A stretch of DNA of 64,000 nucleotides from Methylocaldum sp002005105. GTDB taxonomy: Bacteria > Pseudomonadota > Gammaproteobacteria > Methylococcales > Methylococcaceae. The notes under the pieces were generated by a model. That model worked only from the letters and a program-made list of their open reading frames with translations. It searched no databases and was not told the DNA's origin. This document shows, piece by piece, positions 9,601 through 17,180 of this stretch. The stretch's first letter is position 1. Each line of letters begins with the position of its first letter. The DNA is taken from NCBI RefSeq assembly GCF_051027545.1, contig NZ_CP194902.1, positions 620,001 through 684,000 on the forward strand, read 5' to 3'. Position numbers and translations under genes: made by a program.

Positions 9601-11199
9601 ACGGTCATCAATCCGGGCACGCCATCCATGATGCTGTTGCTGGGGCATGCCTCCGAGCTCAGCGAGGCGCTTCGTAACGCGCTGAACAGCATCGGCTATG
9701 TCACGCGGCAGCTTGTCCCGGGTCGCGAAACCCGCGCCCTGGACGGTGATCGCTTGGAAGTCGATTTGTCCTCGCCCAAAGGCTTGGGCGGCTTGCGCGA
9801 TTTCCTTAAAGCCGGCGGGAAACCGCTGGGCGGGCTGATCAATCTATTGAGCGCGGAGACGCCAGAAGGCAGCGAGGACTATCGGCCCTCGGAGGCGCGG
9901 GCACTGTTCCTGACCTTGAAAGCTCTGGAACAGGACTTCAAGGAGAACGTTCGGGCCGGGGGCGGCTGGCTGATCAATCTGACCGCATTGGACGGACAAT
10001 TCGGCCTGAAACGGTCTCGGCTGTTCGAGGCAGAGCGAGCGGGCACCCTCGGGGTTGCCAAGTGCGCCGCCCTCGAATGGCCGCATTTAAAGGTAAAGTG
10101 CATCGATCTTGATCCGAACCTGGGGACCAGCCAGTCGATCGAACGGGTCTTGATGGAGTTGCGCCCGGACGATCAAACCTTGGAAATAGGCCACACCAGG
10201 GAGGGACGCTGGCGGCTCGATCTGCAACAGCGCCCGGACCATGGCACCATCAGGCCGGAACTGGAGCTGGACTCCGGCGCCGTGGTTCTGGTCACGGGCG
10301 GAGCGTATGGCATCACCGCCGATATCGCCAAAGGCTTGACGCGAAATCGGCGCCTGCGGCTGGTGCTGGTGGGACGGAGTCCGATGCCCGAGCCTGAATC
10401 GGCATCCACCCGAAATATCGCCGATCCGGATGCCTTGCGGCAATTTCTGATCGGAGAGATGAGGCGCGAGAGCGGTAAGGTCAAACCGGCCGAGGTCGAG
10501 GCCGCACTCAGACGAGTTCTCAAGGAACGACAGATCCGCGCCAACCTGGCCGCCCTCAAGGAATCCGGTTCAGAAGTCGATTACCATGCTTTGGACGTGC
10601 GCGATAGCGCTGCTTTCGGACAATTGATCGACGACATCTATGCGCGCTGGGGACGAATCGACGGCGTGCTCCACGGCGCAGGCGTCATCGACGATAAGCT
10701 GATCCGCGCCAAGACGCCGGAATCCTTCGACGCGGTTTATGACACCAAGGTCATTCCGGCGCTGACCATGGCCCGGAAGCTGGACCCGTCAAAGCTGAAG
10801 TTCCTGGTGCTCTTTTCCTCGGTGGCCGGCCGGTTCGGCAACGTAGGCCAATGCGACTACAGCGCGGCCAACGAGGTGTTGAACAAGCTGGCCGACCGAC
10901 TGACAGTGGAGTGGCCGAACGTCCACACCGTCTCGATCAATTGGGGTCCTTGGGACTCCGGCATGGTGAACGACGAACTGCGCAAGCTCTATGCTTCCCG
11001 GAACATCCGCCCGATCCCGGTAGAAATCGGGGTTCGGCATTGCCTGGAAGTATTGGAACGCCGCGACCGGCAGGAGCCTGAACTCGTGATCGCAGCGAGC
11101 ATCGAGGCGATCGCCGCCGGACTCGGACGCTCCTCGGCGCGCGATGAAACCACGCGGCGCGCGGTCGATTCGACCGTTTTGACACCGGCGGTGGCGTGA
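3631..11199 (+). CDS. Multidomain type I polyketide/secondary-lipid synthase (NMO-NMO-KS-AT-ACP-KR)
   Basis: A 2522-aa megasynthase. Residues ~1-230 are a nitronate-monooxygenase/PfaD-like half domain (IVKGHEAGGSVSRHST, YWIQGGIGLRSAAAAAL). Residues ~310-640 are a second, fuller copy (RFPIVQGPMTRVSDTAQFA, GSECGGHTGPR). KS is ~685-1140, with active Cys884 in DAACASSL and the two His motifs EAHGTGT and GHTKVSAG. AT is ~1255-1560, with Ser1361 in GHSYGEY. A long Ala/Pro linker follows. A single ACP (~1855-1935) has LGIDSIKRIE with Ser1890. A pseudo-KR and KR cover ~1975-2470 (TGGAYGITA at 2221, Tyr2410 in YSAAN). There is no dehydratase here; it is in the third gene. The ACP and KR resemble PfaA-type synthases, but only one ACP is present. 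An in-frame ATG at 8692 with a perfect Shine-Dalgarno could start a separate ACP-KR protein. Confidence 0.93.
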   Translation: METLIAITPAHCLDPQIAIAAVRAHGIGILDLGYREMPDALSSALDSLASAASQSAQWGVRWDVLGLAARDLNRLSELLPYQVPILVLAGSTPAELTALRKRVKSIARRVFVEVHDFPSAQAAIAAGCDGLIVKGHEAGGSVSRHSTFILLQELKGRLNIPYWIQGGIGLRSAAAAALAGANGVVLCEQLWLTDESPLAHSNLRGMWSQLDGSETILLAPEEAPFRLFARSGRDKLQELEQRVVRGEPWRDQLVQRLGETEDALLPLGQDIAFAAPLAKRYGTVGRILTAVKESMDSLIEQARSHQALSADSPLARKHGTRFPIVQGPMTRVSDTAQFAKAVADAGGLPFLALSVMRKPQIQTLLSSTRKLMGDLPWGVGLLGFMPLELRQEQLDVIREIKPPFAIVAGGRPSQARELEALSIMTYLHVPSPGLLNSFIKEGARKFIFEGSECGGHTGPRTSFILWESAIEVLTAAELEDPESVQVLFAGGIHDELSAAMLSVLAAPLVARGMSIGVVMGTAYLFTEEIVHTGAIVNEFQAQAIACRETALLQSGVGIYTRCAKTEFCDEFNRTRRELQMALESEERTLKVLELLNIGRLRIASKGIAHKSQSAATAPDDRYVKVNVQTQRREGMYMLGEVARLRNNTLTIAELHTAVATGSQELLAGAAHEPEAKRWTRRQNRDDIAIIGMACLLPKAGDVRQYWQNILRRVDTIREVSDDRWRPADFFDPKRGTPDKSYSKWGGFLDDVQFDPTVFGIPPAALRSIEPMQLLALYVAKRALEDAGLDRRPFPKERTSAIFASGGMNDLGTIYIFRTLLAHYLPKVPGLPEATRKHIMQTLYERELPNWTEDSFPGFLGNVVAGRVANRLDLGGTNFAVDAACASSLAALDVAIKQLRNGDADVALVGSIDGTNNAVAFMAFAQTHALSPRGRCRPFDDSADGIAIGEGVAALVLKRLSDAERDGDRIYSVIKGIGASSDGRNRSLTAPHPQGQVRALCRAYEDAGVNPSTVGLIEAHGTGTAVGDKSEIESINTAFGECNPAPQSCAIGSVKSMIGHTKVSAGLAGLIKASLALKHRVLPPTLGVETPNSRVDFTNSPFYINTETRPWFAHPDGHPRRCGVSAFGFGGTNFHAVLEEYGGDYRDTDAIDLNPRDAEPFIFFGPNRSHIVHAVERLQQGLEYPEHLDLAQLAYSLQSEQVKTGTGAGVRACRLAMVATSVADLRQKLDLALRELRDNDKAEIRHPQGIYYRESDAAGGLCFIFPGQGSQKINMLRDLVATQPELHGFFERADTLLAERLPRPLSRFIYPLPAFSDEERERQQSALNATQIAQPALGAVELAAFELLKNYGVHPDFTAGHSYGEYVALCAAGALDRDDLIRLSEVRGRIAAEAGQSSRGAMAAVDADGARLEKLIAEHGLAVSVANLNAPDQTIIAGPAEAIEEAAAVLAKNSLRVTKLAVRGAFHCAAMADASAVLAAELAKIDFRSPEFPIFSNTTADRYPDEPAEIRALLARHLAEPVRFVEEVNRLYDAGARIFLEIGPGLVLSGLVDRILADRPHTALGLDAPGRPGWLQLSHLLTQLFALGVPVRFETWFRHRGLTDRPLPELFAQARAKANPGPLIWRVNGGRAVPWHDSADTSKNVVPLPTGLKSPAASTDMAPTQAAGARPSLAVVQDLPTNTRRYSVMNHEASNSAKPAMGPPAEGIPAGSDPRFSLIQNCVAQLIDLQREQQRTLCSFLDFLHANLAGASLSAQQWTVASPEISSMAQAQPVATAAASGGAVLNGVPPAPVLPLQLRTAGPAEAAGERPLSVIPTPAVRSGGPVSAKPTGGGDTAPLVAVKAPAAGGTGLAPTEQFKADLLRSVSERTGYPEDMLDLNAHMEADLGIDSIKRIEVFSALKDHHNLLEGRDEETVLEELSGLKTLNEIIAWYDRLREPKPAQGGADSPKKLQTPPSISPVEMVESTAGAKQPDCVACYVVKPAPAPLEGGTVINPGTPSMMLLLGHASELSEALRNALNSIGYVTRQLVPGRETRALDGDRLEVDLSSPKGLGGLRDFLKAGGKPLGGLINLLSAETPEGSEDYRPSEARALFLTLKALEQDFKENVRAGGGWLINLTALDGQFGLKRSRLFEAERAGTLGVAKCAALEWPHLKVKCIDLDPNLGTSQSIERVLMELRPDDQTLEIGHTREGRWRLDLQQRPDHGTIRPELELDSGAVVLVTGGAYGITADIAKGLTRNRRLRLVLVGRSPMPEPESASTRNIADPDALRQFLIGEMRRESGKVKPAEVEAALRRVLKERQIRANLAALKESGSEVDYHALDVRDSAAFGQLIDDIYARWGRIDGVLHGAGVIDDKLIRAKTPESFDAVYDTKVIPALTMARKLDPSKLKFLVLFSSVAGRFGNVGQCDYSAANEVLNKLADRLTVEWPNVHTVSINWGPWDSGMVNDELRKLYASRNIRPIPVEIGVRHCLEVLERRDRQEPELVIAASIEAIAAGLGRSSARDETTRRAVDSTVLTPAVA
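8676..8694 (+). promoter_or_regulatory. Internal Shine-Dalgarno and in-frame ATG inside the synthase gene
   Basis: AAGGAGGT at 8676-8683 is followed after 8 nt by an ATG (8692-8694) in the same frame as the synthase, at codon 1688 in the AT-ACP linker. Translation from here would give an 835-aa protein holding the ACP, pseudo-KR and KR. The site may be a relic of two ancestral genes that fused. Confidence 0.55.
9485..9525. repeat. Palindromic repeat in frame inside the synthase linker
   Basis: AGACTCCACCATC (9485-9497) and GATGGTGGAGTCT (9513-9525) form a perfect 13-bp inverted repeat, extended by a CTC/GAG pair, within codons ~1952-1965 between ACP and KR. It looks like an intergenic-type palindrome absorbed in frame into a flexible linker. 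Confidence 0.6.
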
Positions 11200-11259
11200 T
11201 GCCTCGCGACCGCTCGACCAAATCCCCTAAGTGAACCCGACAAGGAGTAAACGGAGCAT

Positions 11260-12486
11260 ATGGATATGGCAAATCTACACAGTGCGGTACTGGCGGACTT
11301 CACCCCGGTGAGGGTATCGAAACCCGTCCCGCAGCGCATCACTCTCGAACTGGCGGCCTTCGGTTTCGCCAAGGCTTATTGCCTGAACAATGACATCTGC
11401 GACACGGAAGGCTTCCGCCGGGTTCACAGGGAAGTGAAAGAGAAGCTGGACAAGTACGCGCTCTCGCCTTCCCATATCAAGCGCCGGCAATTGGTGTTCT
11501 TTCCCCGCCTCACCGATATCCGCTTCTCGGACGGCGAGTTCACGTTGGCGGAGCCCGAGTATGAGTACTTGCAGTTGTTCAAGGACAAGAACGATCCGAA
11601 GGGCGTGGACCTCAAAGCCCGGCACGAGAGCTACGGCAAGGTGGTCGACGGATGTCTGAACCAGATGTACGACGACGGGGCCAAAGCGCCGGACGACGTC
11701 ATTCACGTGACCTGCTCCGGTTACCTGGCGCCGAGCCCCGTCGAGCGCATGGTCGCACGGAAGGAATGGTTCGACACCACGGTCACACACAGCTATCACA
11801 TGGGCTGCTACGGCGCCTTCCCCGCCATCAAGATGGCGCACGGTTTTCTGTCGTCCTCGCAATGCTTGGTGACTCCGCCCAAAGAGCGGGTGGACATCAT
11901 CCACACCGAACTGCTGTCGATCCACAACAACATCGAGGACTTCCGTGCCGAGAACATCATCACCATGACCTTGTTCGCGGACGGATTCATCCGCTACTCG
12001 ATGTATCCGGAACCGGTGGCGCGTGAGAGAAAAATTCCCGGCCTCAAGGTCCTGGCGTTCAACGAACATCTCCTGCCCGATTCCGCCGAGGACATGACCT
12101 GGGTGCCGGGGTCTCATCAATTCCACATGACCCTGTCGGTCATGGTGCCCGTGGTCCTCAAGAAGCACATCCGGTCTTTCGTCCAGTCGTTATTGCGGCG
12201 GGTAGAGATCGATTTCGACGCGCAAAAGGATGAGCTGACCTTTGCCATTCATCCGGGCGGGCCGAAGATCGTGGAACACATTCAGGACGAACTGGGTCTG
12301 CGGGAAGATCAGGTGGAGGTCAGCAAGGAGGTGTTCCGCGAGAACGGCAACATGTCTTCGGCGACCGTGCCTCATATCCTGAAAACGATCCTGGACGACA
12401 AGTCGATTCCCCGCGGGAGACGCGTCGTCTGCCTGGGTTTTGGACCGGGACTCACGATTACGGGTCTCGTTTTGGAAAAGGTCTGA
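11260..12486 (+). CDS. Type III polyketide synthase (chalcone/stilbene synthase family)
   Basis: A 408-aa homodimer-type ketosynthase that would extend an acyl starter with malonyl-CoA and cyclise it to an alkylresorcinol or alkylpyrone. The catalytic triad is complete: Cys183 in HMGCYGAFPA, His331 in FAIHPGGPKIV and Asn364 in NGNMSSATV, followed by the family C-terminal GFGPGLTITG. Length is typical. The start may be 11260 (GGAG 3 nt upstream) or ATG 11266 (same GGAG at 9 nt). It lies 60 bp after the type I synthase and 2 bp before the next gene. The pairing with a type I synthase resembles the Azotobacter Ars phenolic-lipid system, in which type I FAS chains are passed directly to type III PKSs. 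Confidence 0.93.
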   Translation: MDMANLHSAVLADFTPVRVSKPVPQRITLELAAFGFAKAYCLNNDICDTEGFRRVHREVKEKLDKYALSPSHIKRRQLVFFPRLTDIRFSDGEFTLAEPEYEYLQLFKDKNDPKGVDLKARHESYGKVVDGCLNQMYDDGAKAPDDVIHVTCSGYLAPSPVERMVARKEWFDTTVTHSYHMGCYGAFPAIKMAHGFLSSSQCLVTPPKERVDIIHTELLSIHNNIEDFRAENIITMTLFADGFIRYSMYPEPVARERKIPGLKVLAFNEHLLPDSAEDMTWVPGSHQFHMTLSVMVPVVLKKHIRSFVQSLLRRVEIDFDAQKDELTFAIHPGGPKIVEHIQDELGLREDQVEVSKEVFRENGNMSSATVPHILKTILDDKSIPRGRRVVCLGFGPGLTITGLVLEKV

Positions 12487-12488
12487 TC

Positions 12489-14360
12489 ATGAAGGAACTA
12501 TCGAGCCGCGCAACGGAAAGCGATCTTCCGCCCTTGATCGGGCGGGTATACGAGGTGGAGTCACTGAGGGAGCTCGAAACTCCAGAACCTTCCCCAGCCG
12601 AATCGACGGCGACAACCGACGAGCCGAGGGATGCGTTCGACCCGGCATCGGCGGCACAGGACTGGACCAGGCAAAATGCGGAACGCGGCGACGAGCCCGT
12701 TTTGCCCTTCATCGGGCGCATTCTCGATCATGTGCCCGGCCGGTCGATTACCGTGGAGCGCGAGTTGACCCTGGACGAGGATCTGCATCTCGCGGATCAC
12801 GCCTTCGTCCATGCGCCCGGGGTGAAACCGCTATTCGCCTGTCTGCCGGTAGTTCCCATGACCCTAAGCCTGGAGATCCTGGCGGAAACGGCTGCCTGCC
12901 TCGCACCCGGCTACGGGCTGATCGGCTTCGAGGACGTGAAGGCCACGCGCTGGATCGAACTGGCCGACACCGACCGCCTGTGTCTCCGGATTTCGGCCCG
13001 TTTCGAGCAATGGGATGCCGAACGGAACACTTGCCATATCGCCGCCGCCATCCATATCGAAGACCAAGCGACTCCGGCGATCCAGGCTCGCGTCCTGTTC
13101 GCGCCCTACTATCGTCTCGATCTCGAGCTCAGCTTCACGGAGTTCGCCAATGCCCGTCTCTATCCCAAAAGCGCCGAGGAAATTTACCGGGGCCGCCACT
13201 TATTCCACGGACCCGTGTATCAATGCCTGGTCGGGGAGATCGTGCTGGGCGATCGGGGCGCCGCCGGCGAGTTGGTGGTCAAAGCGCCCGAGATCATGTT
13301 CCGATCCATACGCAAGCCCCAGTTTCTGACCGAGCCGGCGTTGCTCGATGCGGTCGGACAATTGATCGGAATCTGGGCCATGGAAAAAGAGCGCTACGTC
13401 TTTCCCGTCGGCATCGGCAAGCTCGAGCTATACCGGCCTACCCCGACGCCGGGAACACGATGCCCGGTGCGAATCGAAATCACCCGCGACGAAGGCAAGC
13501 TCCTTTCCGCCGACATCGAGATTCAGGACGGCGCGGGCGCCGTTTGGATGCGGATCAGGGACTGGACGGACTGGAAGTTCCGCTGGGAGAAGCGGCTACT
13601 TAATTTTCGCCGCCTGCCGACCCGCTATTTGCTGAGCCATGCGCTCGACCTGCCGGCACTCCCGCCTTCCGCCAGCTGCCGCATGATCTCAGGCGAAGAC
13701 ATCGCCGGCTTCGACAGTACGCTCCTCGCTCGCTTCTGCCTTCATCTGGACGAGATGGAGACGTTTTCCGACATGCGCTCGCATGCTCCGGGCCTGCAGC
13801 ATTGGCTGCTGGGGCGCATCGCAGCCAAGGATGCCGTGCGCGACTGGCTGGCGCGGCAAGCCGGGACGGAAGAAATGCTGCACCCGGCCGCCCTGATCAT
13901 TCGCAACAACGACCAGGGCCAGCCCGAGGTGGCGCCGGTCCCCGAGGCGAACCGGTTGCCGCAGCTCAGCATCAGCCATAGCGAACATCGCGCTATCGCC
14001 ATCGCCCATGCGGGACCCGTGGGCGTGGATATCGAACCGATCCGCCCGCGCCAGCCGAGCTTCGTGGAGACCATGGCCGGCGAATCGGAACGCTCGCTTC
14101 TCCGTGACACGAGCGGCGACCCCGACGAATGGGCCACCCGCCTGTGGTGCGCCAAGGAGGTCGCCGCCAAGTTGCTGGGTCTCGGCATGAACGGCTCGCC
14201 GAAAGCCTACGAGGCGCAGGCCATAGGCGAGGACGGTCTGATCCACATCGTCCATCGAGACAGCGGCCGAACGATTATGGTACGGACGGTACGCCTGGAA
14301 GAGTTCGTCATTGCCTATGCCGGCGCCGCGACTGCGGAGACGGAAGCGGGGCAAGCCTAA
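12489..14360 (+). CDS. Dehydratase (double hot-dog) fused to Sfp-type phosphopantetheinyl transferase
   Basis: A 623-aa bifunctional protein. After a ~60-residue linker, residues ~75-380 form a PKS-type dehydratase (LADHAFVHAPG with the candidate catalytic His, FHGPVYQCL, and EPALLDAVGQ with the second-half acidic residue). Residues ~490-610 are a 4'-phosphopantetheinyl transferase: LSISHSEHRAIA, VGVDIEPI with a magnesium-binding Asp, and RLWCAKEVAAKLLG, matching the WxxKEAxxK motif. It supplies the dehydration step missing from the synthase and the enzyme that activates its ACP. The start is 2 nt after the previous stop, so translation is probably coupled. Confidence 0.9.
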   Translation: MKELSSRATESDLPPLIGRVYEVESLRELETPEPSPAESTATTDEPRDAFDPASAAQDWTRQNAERGDEPVLPFIGRILDHVPGRSITVERELTLDEDLHLADHAFVHAPGVKPLFACLPVVPMTLSLEILAETAACLAPGYGLIGFEDVKATRWIELADTDRLCLRISARFEQWDAERNTCHIAAAIHIEDQATPAIQARVLFAPYYRLDLELSFTEFANARLYPKSAEEIYRGRHLFHGPVYQCLVGEIVLGDRGAAGELVVKAPEIMFRSIRKPQFLTEPALLDAVGQLIGIWAMEKERYVFPVGIGKLELYRPTPTPGTRCPVRIEITRDEGKLLSADIEIQDGAGAVWMRIRDWTDWKFRWEKRLLNFRRLPTRYLLSHALDLPALPPSASCRMISGEDIAGFDSTLLARFCLHLDEMETFSDMRSHAPGLQHWLLGRIAAKDAVRDWLARQAGTEEMLHPAALIIRNNDQGQPEVAPVPEANRLPQLSISHSEHRAIAIAHAGPVGVDIEPIRPRQPSFVETMAGESERSLLRDTSGDPDEWATRLWCAKEVAAKLLGLGMNGSPKAYEAQAIGEDGLIHIVHRDSGRTIMVRTVRLEEFVIAYAGAATAETEAGQA

Positions 14361-14388
14361 ACGCCATCAACACACAAAGGATTGAATA

Positions 14389-15129
14389 ATGAGCAGGATT
14401 GGTCCGCCGCTGCTGGTAGAGCTTCGCCAGGTCGGGAAGGTTTATCACCTCGGCGAAAGCCGTATAACGGCTCTCAAGACAGTGAATCTGTCTATTCATA
14501 GGGGCGAATTCGTGGCCGTCTGGGGTCCGTCGGGTTCCGGCAAGTCTACCCTCTGCAATCTTATCGGGCTGCTCGACGTATGCTCTTCGGGTACGGTGCG
14601 TTTCGAAGGCCAGGATGTGGCCGCGCTGTCGGACGACCAGCGCAGCGAGCTTCGAAACCGCGGAATCGGATTCGTCTTCCAGAGCTTCAATCTGATTCCG
14701 GTACTCTCGGCTCTGGAAAACGTCATGCTTCCGCTGCAGATCTCCGGAGTTTCCACGGCACAGGCAAGGCGAGCGGCGCGCAAGCGTCTGGCCGAAGTGG
14801 GGCTGGACGACCACGCGGCGCATCGTCCCGCCAAGCTTTCCGGCGGACAGCAGCAGCGCGTCGCGATCGCGCGGGCCCTGGTTACCGATCCGGCACTGGT
14901 GATCGCCGACGAGCCCACGGCCAATCTGGATTCCGAAAACGCCTTGAGGATTACCGAGCTCATGCGACGACTCAACAGCAACAACGGCACGACCTTCGTG
15001 TTCTCCACGCACGACCAGCGCCTGCTGGAACGTGTGGAGCGTCAGATTCAGATGCGCGACGGCGAGATCATCGATGACAGGTCGCCGGAGCAGCCGGCCA
15101 TGCGGCTAGACCGATCGGTGGGCTTATGA
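14389..15129 (+). CDS. ABC transporter ATP-binding protein, LolD/MacB type
   Basis: A 246-aa ATPase with Walker A GPSGSGKSTL, signature LSGGQQQRVAIARAL, Walker B ALVIADEPTANLD, and an H-loop in FSTHDQRLLERV. The pattern fits the LolD/MacB/FtsE subfamily, which powers extraction of substrates from the inner membrane rather than import. The stop overlaps the permease start by 4 nt (ATGA), so the two are one complex. Its place directly after the synthase genes points to export of the lipid product. Confidence 0.9.
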   Translation: MSRIGPPLLVELRQVGKVYHLGESRITALKTVNLSIHRGEFVAVWGPSGSGKSTLCNLIGLLDVCSSGTVRFEGQDVAALSDDQRSELRNRGIGFVFQSFNLIPVLSALENVMLPLQISGVSTAQARRAARKRLAEVGLDDHAAHRPAKLSGGQQQRVAIARALVTDPALVIADEPTANLDSENALRITELMRRLNSNNGTTFVFSTHDQRLLERVERQIQMRDGEIIDDRSPEQPAMRLDRSVGL

Positions 15130-16376
15130 TGACCTGGATCAAGCTCGCCTTAAGAAATCTCTTCCGCAATCGGCGCCGGTCGCTGTTCACGATTCTGGCG
15201 ATCGGCCTCGGCTTTGCGGCGGTCAACACCCTGGGCGGATTCACCGCCTACATCTTCACCAGCCTCAAGGATTCCTACATCTACGCGCAGGGTAACGGCC
15301 ATCTCAGCGTTTTCAAGACCGGCTTTCTCCAGGAAGGCAAACTCGATCCGACCCGTTATCTCATCGACGAAGAAGAGATGGGAGTCATTCAACAGGTGCT
15401 GGCCCGGCATCCGGAAATCGTGGTGGTGGCACCGCAGCTCCACATTTCGGGACTTCTGAGCAACGGGAAGGTGTCGACGATCTTCATCGCCGCCGGCCGA
15501 GTGCCGTCCGCCGTGCGCCGCATCAACGAGCATGCCCGCGGGATGATAGGGAAAATCCAGTTGTTCGACGGCAAATCCCTGGAGGACGACGTCATTCACG
15601 GCATCGGCCTGAGCCGGGGACTGGCGGAGCAGCTTAATCTGGACTTGGGCTCCGACGCCGTCGCCATGGCGCCCACCGTGTCGGGACAGATCAACGCGCT
15701 CGACGCCCAGGTGTTTCAGCTCTTCGATGGCCCGGTCGAAGCGCTGGAGGACAAGCTCATGTCGGTTTCGCTCAAGTTCGCCCAGAGCCTCTACGATACC
15801 GGCAGCGTGGATCGCCTGACCTTGCTGCTGACGAACGACGACACAACGGAAACCGTGCGCGCCCAGCTGGCCGGAGAACTGGCGGCAGAAGGCTTGAAGC
15901 TGGAAGTCAAGACCTGGAACGAGCTTTCCACCTTTTACACCAAGGTGAAGCAGATGTTCGACGTGATCTTCCTGTTCACCTTCCTGATCGTGTTCACCAT
16001 CGTCGTCATGAGCGTGATCAATACCGTCAGCATGGCGATCATGGAACGGACCCGCGAGATCGGCACGCTGCGGGCACTGGGGTTCAAGCGCCGCGGCATC
16101 GTCGGACTGTTCGCGGCCGAAAGCATGTTATTGGGGATTCTTGGATCGCTGCTCGGCATGGTCCTCACCCTGATCACCTGGTCGGGCGTCGCATTTTTCA
16201 AACCGACCTGGATACCGCCCCAAATCACCCGCCGGGTGCCATTGGAGGTCTACCTGGTGCCCGATTACATGCTCTACAGCATCCTGCTGCTGATCGTTCT
16301 TTCCCTGGCCGCAGCCAGTCTCCCGGCGCGCACGGCAGCTCGCATGCAGATCGTCGGCGCTCTGGGACATACCTGA
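15126..16376 (+). CDS. ABC transporter permease, FtsX/LolC/LolE-like
   Basis: A 416-aa inner-membrane protein. There is one N-terminal membrane segment (LFTILAIGLGFAAVNTLGGF), a large periplasmic domain to about residue 275, then three C-terminal segments (VIFLFTFLIVFTIVVMSVI, LGILGSLLGMVLTLITWSGV, MLYSILLLIVLSLAAASLPA), the FtsX/MacB topology. MAIMERTREIGTLRALGFKRR is the family coupling region. It overlaps the ATPase gene by 4 nt. Only one permease gene is present, so a homodimer is likely. Confidence 0.9.
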   Translation: MMTWIKLALRNLFRNRRRSLFTILAIGLGFAAVNTLGGFTAYIFTSLKDSYIYAQGNGHLSVFKTGFLQEGKLDPTRYLIDEEEMGVIQQVLARHPEIVVVAPQLHISGLLSNGKVSTIFIAAGRVPSAVRRINEHARGMIGKIQLFDGKSLEDDVIHGIGLSRGLAEQLNLDLGSDAVAMAPTVSGQINALDAQVFQLFDGPVEALEDKLMSVSLKFAQSLYDTGSVDRLTLLLTNDDTTETVRAQLAGELAAEGLKLEVKTWNELSTFYTKVKQMFDVIFLFTFLIVFTIVVMSVINTVSMAIMERTREIGTLRALGFKRRGIVGLFAAESMLLGILGSLLGMVLTLITWSGVAFFKPTWIPPQITRRVPLEVYLVPDYMLYSILLLIVLSLAAASLPARTAARMQIVGALGHT

Positions 16377-16433
16377 ACCTAGGAGCGACAGTTGACCGCT
16401 TCGATGGAGTAGATAAAGTACAAGGAGAAGACG

Positions 16434-17180
16434 ATGAGAACGACCCTCTTGCTCGGAAGCTTGCTAATCCTGGCCGGATTGCTGTCCGCCGCGCCGTTGT
16501 CGGCTTCGCCGGACGTCAAGACTATACTGAAGACGGCGGATCAATCGCGGGGCAACCTCCTGGGCATTTCCTGGGAAGTGGTGATAGAGTCCATCGAAAA
16601 CGGCCGTACCGACTCTTTGAATTACGACATCAAGGCGCGCGGCTTCGACATCTCCGGAATAAGCCTCGCACCGCCGAAGTACAAGGGCAACAAGCTGCTC
16701 ATGTCGAACAACAACATGTGGTTCTACAAACCGGGGCTGAGCAAGGCGGTCCCCATTTCGCAGCGCCAGAAACTAATGGGCAACGCGGCCTACGGTGACA
16801 TCGCCTCGACCAATTATGCCGAGGACTACAATGCTGCTCAGTTGCCCGACGACACGGTGGGCGACGAGGAATGCTATGTTTTCGATCTCACCAGCAAGAA
16901 CGACAAGACCACGTATGATCGTATCAAATACTGGATTTCGAAAAAGCGCCTGGTGGGGGTGAAAGCGGAGTACTTCACGGTATCGGGAAAGAAATTCAAA
17001 CTGGCTGAAATGGAATACGGCAATAAAGTGCTTATCGACGGAAAGGAGCGCCCGTTCATTTCCAAAATCACCATGTACGACGAACTGATGAGCGAGGACG
17101 TGACCTATCTCAACCTCACCAAGCCTCGGTTCGAGCCACTTCCGGATTACGTATTCAATCTCAACCTCTTTATGAAATGA
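16434..17180 (+). CDS. LolA-like outer membrane lipoprotein-sorting carrier
   Basis: A 248-aa exported protein with a clear signal peptide (LLLGSLLILAGLLSAAPLSA, cleavage near residue 25). The mature part reads like the LolA-like outer-membrane lipoprotein-sorting family (YWISKKRLVGVKAEYFTVSGKKFKLAEME, ITMYDELMSEDVTYLNL). This fold would shield an acyl chain while it crosses the periplasm. It is preceded by AAGGAGAAGACG and overlaps the next gene by 4 nt. Following the ABC pair, it is the expected periplasmic shuttle. Confidence 0.82.
   Translation: MRTTLLLGSLLILAGLLSAAPLSASPDVKTILKTADQSRGNLLGISWEVVIESIENGRTDSLNYDIKARGFDISGISLAPPKYKGNKLLMSNNNMWFYKPGLSKAVPISQRQKLMGNAAYGDIASTNYAEDYNAAQLPDDTVGDEECYVFDLTSKNDKTTYDRIKYWISKKRLVGVKAEYFTVSGKKFKLAEMEYGNKVLIDGKERPFISKITMYDELMSEDVTYLNLTKPRFEPLPDYVFNLNLFMK

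Noticed and set aside
3631..11199. Calling the synthase a true PUFA synthase (PfaA).
   Set aside because: Only one ACP, nitronate-monooxygenase domains at the front and no separate PfaB/C/D; the neighbours point to a phenolic or pyrone lipid instead.
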